Assembly: GCA_033026295.1 (NCBI GenBank)
Contig: CM065168.1
Span: 39,258,875-39,322,874, forward strand
Source of the DNA: Channa striata
Lineage: Eukaryota; Chordata; Actinopteri; Anabantiformes; Channidae
Direction: 5' to 3'
DNA: 64,000 bases
How positions within the stretch are numbered: the stretch's first letter is position 1; each line of letters begins with the position of its first letter. This document shows, in pieces, positions 35,451 to 47,543 of this stretch. The position numbers and the translations under genes are program-made. The notes under the pieces were generated by a model. The model saw only the letters and a program-made list of their open reading frames with translations, ran no database searches and was not told the DNA's origin.

Positions 35451-35960
35451 TCTTAATTAACTCCATTAGAATGACAGGCACCCGCTGGAAGGTCAAAGGT
35501 CAATTTTAATGATGAGCCTACATATGGCGGCAACCGTGTTGCCTTGCAAGTGAAACTAGCATCACTTCTGTTGATCCATCTGTCCCGTGGTAATGACTGC
35601 ACCTGGCCTCGCACGGGCCAGCGCACACAGGTACCCGAGCTCTCAGAACTAGCTCGGTGCATGGAGGGAAACAATTAGGAAGCAATAAGCATGTCACATC
35701 TTACGGCCACATTGTTTACTCATTATGCCTAATTATCTATTTGAGTCTGAGATTTGAAAGACTCGCTGCGAGTGTTTATGGTGCAACGAGGCCGTAAACG
35801 ACCGTAGTCTCGGACTTGATAAATTCCAGTTGGAAGCGCAAGTCAATTGCTAAGCATGTCCTCTTGACCTATGGAAATGCTCGTTGCGTGAGGTCAGTGT
35901 TTAGGAACCTGATTTGTGAGTTAAGAGCGAAGTGTGAGCCAGCATTAAAGCTCTGTTTTA
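35451..35960. promoter_or_regulatory. Candidate conserved block containing a DR1 site
   Basis: Complex repeat-free sequence with CTTAATTAACTCCATTAGAATG on the left, a perfect nuclear-receptor DR1 at 35490-35502, and CCTAATTATC near 35730. The mixture of ATTA cores and a hormone-receptor element is enhancer-like. Minus frame 35453-35674 (73 codons) has no known domain. Conservation is not tested. Confidence 0.35.
35490..35502 (+). promoter_or_regulatory. Perfect DR1 nuclear-receptor element
   Basis: AGGTCA (35490-35495), a single A spacer and AGGTCA (35497-35502). Two exact consensus half-sites one base apart are the canonical element for RXR heterodimers, COUP-TF (NR2F) and HNF4. Function in place is inferred. 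Confidence 0.6.
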
Positions 35961-36361
35961 GCTTCACTTACCCACACGGGAGCCTGAAGGAACTACTCCA
36001 ATCCAGGGCTCTTTTAGCCGGCCTTGATCGCGCCAGTCAACATACGACTGCCTGCAGGGCCCCCCCCCACCGTCTTCACAAGTGGCTGATATAAAGGGCC
36101 AAGCCTGTGCTGCACCGCTAGAGGCATCAAGGCTATTGCCGCTCCCTCTTTTTTATTTCTCCCTTTCTATTGTGTCTTTCCGTCTACTTCTCCCCAGGCA
36201 ACAGAGTCTTTATGCCACCTCTACGCAGCTGAACTCAGGGTCAGAACTCAGCATAGAGCCCACGGGTCTGTGATCTCCCCAACTTCTGATCACTCATCAA
36301 GGTCTGCCAGGCAGAATTCTTTAAAAAGCTGCATTTTAAAAAGTCCCTTAAATCCCCTCCG

Positions 36362-36380
36362 TTTTTTTTTTTTTTTTTTG
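36362..36380. repeat. Poly(T) tract (19)
   Basis: An uninterrupted run of T. Confidence 0.9.
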
Positions 36381-37462
36381 GTAAATCACAAGAATGTGGG
36401 CAAGGCCCCAAGGACGATACATCAGACCACGGCTGCCTTTGATTTAGATCTGTTCTTTTATTAAATTTTTGCGATTTGCACTCTCACGGCGTCTCTTTAA
36501 ACTCTATATACGCTTAAAACAAGAGCGTAAAAATAATGAAGTTATTAACTCGTCTGTCATCGTCTCATTTGACTCTTGCCTAACCTGAGAGGGGGGAGAA
36601 AAAGAGGATGTGGGGATTGAGATATACAGAGGCACAGCGCTTCTGTTTTCCAACAGGAGACAGCTGCAACAAGAGCAGAACATCTGCTGCGGTGCTAACA
36701 TAAGCATACCTCGCTGCCGCACCGCCATGCCTGAGCGCCTTTAAACCGGACTGATGAAGTCTGAAGTTCCTATCGCCGTGCTCATCGCGCTGTCACTCAC
36801 AAAATACTTCTTCACACCTCATCTCGAAGAGAGATTTAAAACGAGGGAGCAGTAGATGTATATGTATTTTTTTCTCTTCTCCCGCCTCACTTTCGGAGCC
36901 GATCTGGCTTCTCGTCTGACTTGTGTAAACTTCGAGATACTTCTGCAGTCTGTGTGAGCCCAGGCCATCTGGAGTCTCTGTCAGAGCTCCTCTAAGTCTT
37001 TGTTACAACAGGGGGGGGGGAAGAAGAAGAAGTAATGTTTATATCAGCTCAGATGGAGGCGTGCAAGATCTCGCAGTATCATTGATAACATAGCAGCACT
37101 GTTCTCTCATCTGCCATGTCTGCTTCACACCTTCTGCCTTTTCTCTCTGCACCGGGGCCTTTTTGCAGCGAGCTGGAGCGCGGCCAGCCACAGCCATTTT
37201 GTCCCATTATGTGGTACTGTAAAAAAACAGCTGCTCTCATTCCACACTGGTGAATAGGTTAAACGGTGACACGAGGAACAGGGCTTTTTTTTTTTTTTTT
37301 CTCTCTCCTTGGCTTAAAATGACCGACAACAGCCACTCGAGGTTCCACTCTTCCTTCCCGGCTGCCTTCCAGCTCCGTTGCTTTTGATTTCCAATTAGCG
37401 GCCACTCAGTCCTGCAGCCACTTTAAAGACAGAACTCCCTCTCTTGCTCCCCACCTCTATGA

Positions 37463-37478
37463 GTGTGTGTGTGTGTGT
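37463..37478. repeat. (GT)8 microsatellite
   Basis: A perfect GT array. Confidence 0.9.
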
Positions 37479-39700
37479 ATTTGCTGACACATTTCCATGT
37501 ACAAAAAATTACCTTCTAATTAATCTTTACTATTAGTGTATCATACTATTTCAAGACACTAAGAGAACACACGTCCACTGCAGTGGTTGTGATGAGTGCG
37601 CAATGAACAGGCTCATCTATAAGTGTTTAAGATCTTCGTTCTTTTTACCGGCATATCGCATAAAGCCTCTAAGTGCCCTTGTAAAACTGGAGTTTAATAG
37701 CACATTGTGCATGCATGCTTAGAGCGTTACTCTGAACCACAAATGTCACTTTTTACAGTAAAACAAGAAGAAGGGCCCAGCAAAAAGATACTTGTAGATA
37801 ATGAGGGAGAGACGCATTTAGAATGGGAGATGATAAGAGATAGTTAAGATACTTATCGAATCCTTAATAATACTTTTCGTTTTTGGCGATAGCTGACCTC
37901 AGAGTCAGTTTCGCTGCTGCACCGATCACCTTCGTGCCTCTCTTTTTGAGGAGTTGAAAATTAGAAGGGTGCGTGAAGGGAGAGGGATTTTAAGAGATTT
38001 TCCAGTGGATGGGGAAGAAAAAATGAGCTATCAGAAATGATTAACAACTCAACAGAACACTGTGGTTATTTGGGTTATGCATCATAAGTTGTATTGTTTA
38101 TGCACAATGTAAATCTAGGTGAAAAAATGGTGATTAATTCAAAAGTAATTGTTGTAGTTGTCGAATGATATTTGCGGCGGATGCATGGAAACCCTGCGAA
38201 TGTCTGTAGTTTTTGTTTACTGCGCACAGTCGCTGATGCACTTATCATATTGTTAGTTGCATTTATAGTGACAGAGACGGCATGAATATTTAAATCAAAG
38301 TATAATACAGCAACAACACAAAGGGACTTGTGGAGTTATCAGTAGGTGTTGTCGTGGTTGGCTGCCTGTGACCAAACAAGCCACCTCCTCTGGTTCCCTT
38401 AAAATGCAGCGTTGTCCTCGCCACGGCGCTCTGACTACAGTATGTGATAAATGACAAAAGTCAAGACCGGCTGTGTCAAAAAGAACCTCCCTCGAGGAAA
38501 CTGATGTCCTTGTCCAAGAGCCACAGTGTCTCTAAGGACTGATTATGCAGCACCCCAGATATCCCACCAAGGGCACATGATGTCTCTGTAAGTTTAATCG
38601 AAATTCCTGGACGAAGTGTAATTCCTGTCGCTGTGCACATCAGTGTTTGTAACATTAAAAACACGCTACACATAGCAAATGTGTGAATGTCACATGACAG
38701 TTCCACATCTTACCACCGTATTTCCAATAACTCTGAAAGTCTTTGGTTAATTCAGCACCGTGCCGGAAAAAAAAGTTCCCCGTTACATTTGTTATATAAC
38801 CTTAAAACGTTAAGCTGGACACACACGGCTTGTTGTTACTGCCTGCTGTGTTTTGTGTCGAGTGCACCGTTTTTCACCTTGTATGCTACAGATTGAAAGT
38901 CTTAGAAATGAAATGGAACATTGCGTGCCTCGCTTCCAACACATGAGATGTGACACACTGCGGTTAGCACCATCAAGAAACAAAAGTGGTTAATGAAATG
39001 GTGACTCACAGCACATGCAACAAAGAAACCAGCCCAAAGGGTTGGCGTGTGACCGCCGGCTACTCGTTGCAGGATGTCTAGTCAAAGCAAAAAAGCAAAA
39101 AAAAAAAAAAAACATGCTATATTGAGTCCATGCCTTCACTAAAACCCGTGTGTGAGCAGTGACATGCTCACTATGTGGCATCACAGAGGCTTTTTGTAAT
39201 TCCCCCCAACACTGACCACTCCAAACATCCTCAAATCCCTCTTGTCAATAGAGAAAAAGCAGCATGAGGAACGGACGTCTCAGCTTTTCTTTGCCTCGTC
39301 AAAAGTTTCCATATCATGTTGTGGGTTCTACACAGCATAACTAAGACCCTGGAAGCAGCTTATCTGCTTAAAACAGGAGGGTGAGAGGGAGGGGAAAAAG
39401 TGTCTCTGTCCTCCGTCTCTTTCCTGGTTCAGAGAGTGGGTTTATTGAAGCCACCAGAGCTTTGGCGTCTCCCTCCAGACTCCCTTTCCACCATCCCACA
39501 AGTCTAATCCACTTAGGCCCGTGCTACCTCCATCGCCTTTGATTGGCTGGGTTTTCAAATTTCCACTGCACGACTTAGGAAAAATCAATAATTTCCATCG
39601 TACTGCAAAAAAAAAAAAAGAAAAAAAAGCCTATTAAAATACAGTGTGATTAGATAAGGACAAACATGGAGGAGTGACAGTGTTATTTACTCTCCTCTTT

Positions 39701-41255
39701 TTTGGCTTCCACATCTATAGGCGTCATTCTTGACAGAGTAGCATTTACATCCTCTGCTATTTACACTTTCAAAATGTCTCTTTTTTCCATTCGTATTGTC
39801 TTTCCACACTGTCCCCTTCAGTCATCTCACTCTTTCTCTCTCTTTCCACCAAACAGCGCTGATGCTAATGTCAGTGAAACCCCAGGTGCTTCTAGTGGCT
39901 CTTGAAGTCTGACATCAGTCCCTACCACTCCCTCCCCTGGGCCCAATTTTCGCGGCGTGAAACTTCAAGGTCCTCAGCTGAGCTCTCTGTTTAGCAACAA
40001 CAGTAGCAGCGAGTGCGAATGTGTGTCAGACAGAATGGTAATGAGCGTCCCAGAGATTGAACCCCAGTCTCTTCGCCTCCCCCCCCCCCCCGACTCCCTG
40101 AAAATAGATTTGTTCTCACGTGGAAAACAGACATTGCAATCCCATTCCTCCACTGCTGATCCCCTTGGAGATTTGTTGCATGTGCACCAAAAAATGTAAA
40201 TGAATACAGGGGGGTGGGGGGAGACATCATCAGTGACAAATCATACGACTGGCAAATTCTGCGGCAACACGACTAGACTGCTCAGTAAGCAACGGCAACT
40301 CCGAATTAGTCCTGAGTCTACTATTTTCCCTTCACACTACACCCTGTTATTGTCAGTTCACTCCATTTCCTTGTTTTATTGCACATTTACAAGAAAACTC
40401 AACTTTAGAAGAGTACATTCGTTGAGGGACCACTTTCAATGTTTAAAAAAAAAAAAAAAGAAAGTGTGCTGTAATGGAAATCCAGTATATATTTCTAAGG
40501 CTGCCAGGGGGTTGGTACAGCATAGTGGAGGAGAGTGGAGGGTTTATTATATCCCTTTTTTATAAATCTGTGGAGATGTGAATGTCAGCTAGCAGTGACA
40601 CTGTGAAGACGTGGTTAAATGTTGCTTCTTTCGCCACGCCGGTTCGTTGTTTGTGCCGGGGCCACCCTAAGGTCTTCGCAGGCCAATGCAGGACTGCCAC
40701 TTTATTGTGCCGTTGGAACCGTGGATGTTGGCTGTCAAACTAACAAGCTTGGGGGAAATGTAGCAAAGGTCGATGCGCGCCGGCTGCGAGATATCTGAAG
40801 GCCACTAAATTACCCCACGGAAATATGGAGAGAGCGGAACACCTTGGCGCTACAGCATGTTTGTGCGAGACCATTTGTTTGTGCTGTGCTTGTGTTACCG
40901 TGGTGCAAAAAATACAAAATAAAAAAATAAAGGCCAGGGCTTGTCAGTTATAGATTAGGTTTCTGCTTATATTTTCTCTGCTCCCACCCTCCAGATCTTG
41001 AAACACTGACAAATATTAATGCAAGTTGTGCAAACTCCCAATCCTCGTGGGACTCAGACGTTTCATGCCCCTTGATTAATAAATGATGCCCCCCTCTTGA
41101 CAGGGACTATTCTTAACTACCAGTCTGTACAATGCTGGGCCACCATCATTTTTCAGGGGAGCCAGTGACAGCCTCACAGCCTCAGCCTGCATTGAAGTTT
41201 AGCTTGCTGTACATTATAATTTGCTGACGTTTCGTTTCTCTCTTTCTCTCTCTCC
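39701..41255. other. Gene-free stretch
   Basis: It includes a C run at 40080-40090, G runs near 40208-40220 and an A run near 40445-40459. 40620-40880 is GC-balanced and CpG-containing, possibly a conserved block. The 121-codon plus frame 40200-40565 crosses the A run as poly-Lys and has no recognised domain. Confidence 0.45.
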
Positions 41256-41281
41256 CCACCACCACCACCACCACCACCACC
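41256..41281. repeat. (CCA)n trinucleotide repeat
   Basis: A CCA array of about eight units lies inside a longer pyrimidine-rich stretch (41229-41300) upstream of a candidate exon. Confidence 0.95.
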
Positions 41282-41313
41282 GCTCCCTCTTTTCCCCCAC
41301 GGCCCGCTCACAG

Positions 41314-41337
41314 ATGTGACCAACTATTCCGCACTAG
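41314..41337 (+). CDS. Candidate 24-nt microexon, gene unknown
   Basis: A long pyrimidine-rich tract (about 41229-41300) leads to an acceptor at GCTCACAG (AG at 41312-41313). Only 24 bases later a strong donor, CTAG|GTAAGG, begins at 41338. A 24-base exon keeps the reading frame. Two phases are open: one reads V-T-N-Y-S-A-L inside split codons, the other C-D-Q-L-F-R-T; the third meets ATG-TGA at once. In-frame microexons of 3-27 bases are typical of neuronal genes. I do not recognise the peptide. The acceptor tract contains a CCA array, which weakens it. Confidence 0.3.
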
Positions 41338-44300
41338 GTAAGGACTCAGTTCAATTTTCATAGCACTGTTCTCAAGAGTGAGAGTCATGTTTGAGTCATG
41401 TGTCTTTGGGAGAGATGTGGATGCATAAATATGGAAGAGTGGGAAATGTTAGGGGTGGGGGGTGAGGTTGGGGGGTCGAAGGCGCTGCTGTTTGCTCAGT
41501 AAGGTATGCAATGCTCTGCAATACTCACCCATCTTATTTTCTCCACATGTGCACCGGAATACACAGTGGTAGCTTTTTTCTCTGGCAAGTGGCTTGTGTG
41601 CTCTGCGCCTTCAATTTGAATTTTATTCAAATGAGAATCAAATGGCCCAGATTGTTCAAAGAATACGCCGGAAGTGTTGATTTAAACAAGCACAGCACGG
41701 ATGGTGTCTGCTTCTACACAGCGGTGAGCGTGTGAAAATACCTCATATGTGAAGCGGTTCCCAACTCCACATGTCCACATGAAACCCCAGGTACTGGATG
41801 GACTGGGTCCATGTGGGGGACAACAGCTGTGACAGATCATGTTGGAGTTGGAGCTAACAGATGTCGATCAGCGGTTACTTTTTCTGAAATAACTCTAACA
41901 CGTAGGAGAGGATGTGGAAGGACGTGGTCTGAGAAAGGGCGGAGTCAAGTAGACCAGTTGTGGTTGTCCATATTACAATCTGCTGGGGAGGTGCGTGGTC
42001 CGGGCACAGAGAACGATGACGTGGAAGCATAAGGTTTAGAAGCTCTACCTTGGAAGAGAGTTTAAGCGCAATAAACTACTTACTTATTTTAGTCTTTTAT
42101 GCACAAAGATGTGCTGATGTCAATCTCCTTCAGGAGGGTCAGAAAACCATCGAATGTAACAGCAATACACCGGGCTGATACCAGAGCAGCAGGTTTGGTG
42201 AAATGGGGGGAAAAATAATTGAACAATAGTTTCAACTCCAGCTGAATCAAACAAACCCAGTGTGAGAATGACCCTAGCTGTTGAAATCCAAGAGCAGCGT
42301 AGCGTCCTGTGCGTTGTCAGACTGTTTCCAGAGACACTCAGCAGGCTGCAGGGGTGTGATAGAGGTCACCCGCATGAGTGAATCCACCATGGCAGGGCCT
42401 CAGACGAGGACAGCGAGACCTTTCAGAGCTACCCATGGCTACGAACATCTGTCCACGAGGGCAAAAAAAAATCAATCATCTCATCTGCAAGTTGGAGCAG
42501 TTGAAAGAGCTGAGCTGAATCCCGTAATGTAAATCTAACACGACGAGAGTTTTGTAGTGGTGTAACAGATAGTTCCCCTCAGTGCATGCGACTTTTCACA
42601 CTTGGACAGTTTGGGGGAGACGGCCACCTCGTTGTGTAATTGAACAGCCAACGCCACGCCACCAGAGTAGCACAGTTTGGCTACCCGGCAGAGCATCTGC
42701 AAGCAGTTCTGGTTCGGCTCTCGACTCTTTGAGGCAGGCGCCGACTGACTGCTCGGAAACAGAAAACCCCTAGCTAGCTGAGAATAATAAGTACCCAAGG
42801 GAAGCTGCCAGATGGACATTTACTGTGAGCCTAGCTGGAGAGGGAGAAATCTGTCAAACATCACAGTAGGCATCTGTGGGGGAGCAGTGCAGGTTCACGT
42901 CCACTATGTCGGATGAGAGGAGTGCTCTTTGCTGAGACTAAAGGCTGTTAGATTTTTTAAATCCTGTCTGGTTGATGCATTTACCTTCTTTCAAGGTCAA
43001 CGATTCACATCACATTAAAGTCACCTGTTACAGTGAAAGCTTTAAATAATGTCTAGATAATGGAAGCGTTAAAGATACGGTTCATATCATGGTATCAGCC
43101 ATGGCTGATCCAGTCACTAAGTGCTGTGGAGTTTAACTAAAATGCTGCTCCTATTTTCAGCAGCTTTTAATTAACACTTCACTAAATTTCACAACTAGAT
43201 TCGACTGATGTCACGAAGCAAATAAACATCTGCATTTTGCCTCCAACTTGTGGGAGTTTTCAGGTACAGTACCTTCGTCCGCAAGGCTCCTTCAGCGTCT
43301 CCTTTAATTTCTTTGCTACTGTACAAGGAGTTCTCCCTGTCACAGAATAACTCCAAGTTGTTTGATTTCAAGTAGAAATGTTCAGTGTTATTTCATCACA
43401 CGGTCTTCAATACAAAACTATAGGCAATGAATTACAATTGGCTCATTATGCTCTTGGAAGCTCAAGGGCTTCAGAGCTGGTAAAGACAGGGAGGCTGAGG
43501 GAGAAGGAGCACAAAGAGATCATCCCGGTATCATCAGCAGTGAAATAGGACCTCGGTTCTCTCACACAAGCTGTGTACCAGTTATTATTGCATTATGTCT
43601 GGCAGCCCTCCTCTCAGACAGGAACTGAGCCACACTTGATCAGCGATATGACACTGGCACAGAAGAGAGTGATTGCTGGCTGCTCAGTTAGGCAAATACC
43701 ATTATGCCGTTGAAGTCTAAAAGTAGATCTGTGCTTGGTTCAAAAAAAAGAAAAAAAATAATAATTATAAAAGGCCAGTCTGGACATTATCCAAAGCAGT
43801 GGTAGCATTTTAATTCTCAGGAGTGAAGTCTTCTAAAACCGTTTGGGTTTGTTCATCTCTCAGATGATAAGAACAATGGTCTTCATGGATGGTCCAGCAC
43901 TTTCAAGTGTCCATCTGGGTTTGTCGTGCCCTGGAAGAACGCCGTGTTACATACAGTACAAACTACCACGAACACAGCGGAACTAAAATGACATTTTTTG
44001 ATAATGACAAACATTATGTGCACAGCAATTTGGTTTTGTTCGTTGGATTGGGTCAATCCACTTTCTAAAGGTGTGTGTAAAGAATATAGATTATGGCGAT
44101 ATAGATTACGACTTCAATGCTTGTATGACCCAAACAATTAAAGGAGAACCGCAGCTTGTATCTGCGGTGGGTCTGACTGTTAACGCTTCTTTTCGTTCAG
44201 CTGTGCCCTTTGGGTAACTGGCCATTTCACTAATGGTATCTTTGTCAAGCGTGTGTCAAAAACCGTCTGACATTATGAAAAGCTCTTAAGGGAGCTTAAA

Positions 44301-45010
44301 GTTTCCTTATGTTGATTCTTCCCCTCTTTTTCCAAAGACCAGCTACTGCCGGGTAAAGTTGTTTAATAGGGAATGTGACAGAGAGCTTGTTAGCGTGACT
44401 TTGCATACATTCTACAGTAATTAGACGTGAGTGACAGATCCACCGAGTGTTCCCTTCTGCAGCCACTTCTGAAAAAAATCAGCTTACGATGCATTCGCTG
44501 TGCCTGAGCGTCTCCCCGCTTGCCTCTAATTTGTGATTTTTCAATATTTTCATAATAATCGCTCATCATGACAGATGATTGCACGTGTGACTATCCATAT
44601 CCGTGCACATACAGATGCTTTAAGGACGGCGTGCAACGGTAATTTAGGAACGCCGCGCAGATTTGTGTACACTTGGACGCCCGTGTCTGTCCGACGGAAG
44701 CCGAGCTGCTGTTATGAACAGATGGCTTATCTTTAACTTTATCAACGGTGGCAGTGTCACCCGCAAACGCGATAAGTTGCCCCATTGCCTGGGGAGAGCG
44801 GCATCCATCAGTGGCTAACGGCATATGGTGAAGGCACATTAAGGTGTCCTCTCACTTTCCCTGCTTTCCTATTCTGCGTCTAGTTCTGCAGCCAAGTATC
44901 AGATGCTTACTTCACAGGACAAAGTGTGTGCGATTGTTTGCTTGTGTGCATGTGTGTGTGTGTGTGTGTGTGTGTGCAAGCGCTGAGGAATAGTCAACAC
45001 CCAATTTGAG
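41338..45010. other. Gene-free stretch
   Basis: Unique sequence. G-runs at 41452-41477 fall just short of a canonical quadruplex. Imperfect tandem ATATAGATTA words occur at about 44086-44112. A GT array lies at 44951-44976. Open frames of up to 94 codons (minus 42535-42819) have no known domain. No mobile element recognised. Confidence 0.5.
44951..44976. repeat. (TG)13 microsatellite
   Basis: A perfect TG array. Confidence 0.95.
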
Positions 45011-45800
45011 ATCTTGTGCTCCAAGCTCTGCAGTCACTTATTTACTTATATTTTTTGTAAAGCCTGTAAACCCTGTAATGTTTCAGTTAACTCCAAACCT
45101 TCCTGCTTTTATGTCTTTTCATTCCTTTTCTTGCTTGTTTGTATTTCTAGGAGCTTAGCAGTTAAAATAGTTACTGCCAGGAATGGTGAAATATTTCCTT
45201 ATCCATTTGGAAAAGAACGCACACGGCAGTATCAGCAACTACATCAGTGTCACCAAGGTGTTGTTTTTCATCTCTCTCCCACTAATAACAAACTCCATCG
45301 CCATCTCAACCTCGCCACCCTGGTACGCCACTTCATTCCAACATTGGAAGGGAAGCGTGTTTACCAGATCCTCCATGTGTTGCATTCCTACATTAAGCTG
45401 AATGTCAATCAAAGCCCCGGTTGCTTGAGCAAGTGGCTCAGTCTTCCATGGACCAACATGACAGCATGGCGTTGGATGCAAATCAGACGCACTGGAAAAA
45501 TTATATTCACCTCGTGTGGATTCGGGAAGTACAGAGCAGCAGCAAAAGTGCTCATAATTAAAAGCCCCTCTCCTGAGGCGTGCACAAATTGTTACATATG
45601 GGTATGTGTCATTAACACACTGGGCTAAATTTATTACGAACATCAATGCCCTCGTGTTTCTGAGCAAGAGCTCATGCTTAAAATAAAAGAGCCTAATTGT
45701 ATAAGTCCTCAGGACTAGTGACACCTTGCCTGAAGGCCTGTGTCGGTTCCTTACACTGACTACATATGCTCTTGTTTCATAGTCATTGTTTTGCAGCAAG
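45011..45800. other. Region open on both strands, significance unclear
   Basis: Plus frame 45014-45628 (204 codons, the longest in the window) and minus frame 45239-45799 (186 codons) overlap, and a third plus frame at 45183-45401 is open for 72 codons. None has a domain, signal peptide or motif I recognise. An acceptor-like TTGTATTTCTAG precedes 45151. 45200-45550 is complex and repeat-free. A conserved non-coding element with few stops is as likely as an exon. Which strand, if any, is coding cannot be told. Confidence 0.25.
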
Positions 45801-47434
45801 GACTTAATATTGTGTAATAATCACCTCCAGTGCTTTTCAAAGTTATTCTTCCTCTCTTGCTTTCAGTTTTGACACCGCTTTTATGCCAAGTTTCAACTCA
45901 TGTATGAAACCTCTGATATGTCACAGCATGCGTCCCATCCAAAGCCCTGTAGCCTTCCCTTTTCTATCATTGTTCCTGTGTTGACGTCTCTCTAATAAGC
46001 AGCTTTAATTAGCCTGCTCTTCAAAAATATAAATTTCTATTGTGTCTTCGGGGTTTGGTCATTAAATGAACAAAGGCAGTCAAACGACTGGCACAATAGG
46101 CTCAGCTGATTAAGAGTGAAGCCGTAACAAAACTTGGCTGAGAAACAATTAGGGAATCTACTTGACCCATCTCCCATGAACAGAGATGTGTTGCGTAGGT
46201 CGCCGTTTTTTCTACTCGTCCTGAGATGCTGTGAAATTTTCAAAGTTTCAACTTGTAGATAGAGCTCACGTGCGCGTTCTAACGTATTTGAGAGATGCTT
46301 CTCGCATGCGGCTGCTTTTAACGCGCATTTAAGTTTCCAGAAGGCAGAATACAGCCTAAAATTCCTTGCATTATAAAGAAAATCTGTTGGGATGTCAGCT
46401 GAAGTCATACGGTCTCCTTCGAGGCAGCATCTGGCCCATGTTGGCTCAAGCCCCCCCCCGCATCCATTTTGGCAGAACATTCGATGTGATGAAGACCACT
46501 GGACAGAATCCATGGCCTTGCTTCCCTGAAGGTTGAATGTCAGAGGTCGTTGGGTCGCCAACCCATCTGCCGGCCTGGCGCTGCCGCGTACAGTACAGCC
46601 TGGATGTTAGTAATAGAATGGCATGTTTCGTGGGCGTCCCGGCAGAAACAGGCTGTGTTCATAGCCTGCTCAGATGCGTACTCTACATCGACATTATGGC
46701 ATGTCGCATGCCAACACATTATGTCATAGTCACTGGTGTGATTAGCAATGTTTCGAAAGGTGCAAAGTGACAGTAATTAATTTGTTTTGGTGGGCTGTTG
46801 ATATTCGGAGAGGTATCAATCGCAGGGCCATATGGTTAACAGTCATCCAGAATATTTTTTTCTTTTAAGAAGTGTGGGCCTCTTTGCTGCCTGTATGACA
46901 CGGGGTCCAAACTACAAAAACAAGCTGTTTGTCTTGATCACGGTCAAATTAACCCATCAGGGAGCCTTGGGTCAAGAATTGGATGTTGGGCTTCAGTAAA
47001 CACCGCTCCAGCCTGTGTGCATTTTTTATGTACGGCGCACACAGCAAACCACACTCTTCAGGTTCACCGAATTCTGCTCATAATCAACAGAGAAGACATT
47101 TCACAAAAGATCAACATTAATGGCAATATTAACGAACCAAAATGGACTGTGAATACTTGCAGAAGGTACAAGATATCTCTTGGTCACAGATGGACCTTGA
47201 CGGCGAGGGTCAAGTCGTCTCACCACTGGCGTTGCCCGTTAGCATTAGCCACATTACATGCTTGCAGGCTTGCAGTTTTTCAGGTGGCCTCCATTTGCAA
47301 GCAGCAGCTCTTTCTAAGAATATTTTGTCCCTCTGTTTTAAATTGGAGGCAAGGGTTTACTTTTTAATTGGAGCACATTTTTCTCCAAATATGATTTTTT
47401 TTTAACCAACAAAAACGATGTTTTTTCCTAACAG
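45801..47434. other. Gene-free stretch
   Basis: The 174-codon minus frame 46037-46561 has no recognised domain and is within chance range. The 116-codon plus frame 47017-47367 overlaps another plus frame (47142-47405). A C-run lies near 46451-46458. No repeat family seen. Confidence 0.4.
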
Positions 47435-47543
47435 CCACTGCCTGTCACTATGGTGCAGCCGGAAAGCTGAACCTGCAGAAGAAACCTCGAAGCAACTTTC
47501 CCAACTTGGTTCAAAATGTTACTTTTGCCTCTAAAAGCATCAG
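47435..47543 (+). CDS. Possible internal exon, gene unknown
   Basis: TGTTTTTTCCTAACAG (AG at 47433-47434) is a good acceptor. After 109 bases comes a donor, ATCAG|GTGAAT, at 47544. One frame, entering at the third base (ACT), is open throughout for 35 full codons. A second is open for most of the length and the first hits TGA early. Composition is Lys/Asn/Ser-rich with no family recognised. The donor is moderate, and chance pairs of sites like this are expected in 64 kb. Confidence 0.15.

Larger units (their letters stand above)
35961..39700. other. Gene-free stretch
   Basis: It contains T runs at 36362-36380 and 37285-37300, a C run at 36060-36068, a G run at 37011-37020, a GT array at 37463-37478 and A runs near 39097-39112 and 39607-39619. 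The rest is unique. No frame exceeds about 92 codons and none is recognised. Confidence 0.5.

Noticed and set aside
40200..40565. 121-codon plus-strand frame
   Set aside because: It crosses a long A run read as poly-Lys and G-runs; no known motif.
41452..41477. G-rich tract as a fourth G-quadruplex
   Set aside because: Only three separable G-runs; the six-G runs cannot be split with a loop, so the canonical rule is not met.
46037..46561. 174-codon minus-strand open frame
   Set aside because: No recognised domain, no splice or promoter context, and a length within the chance range.
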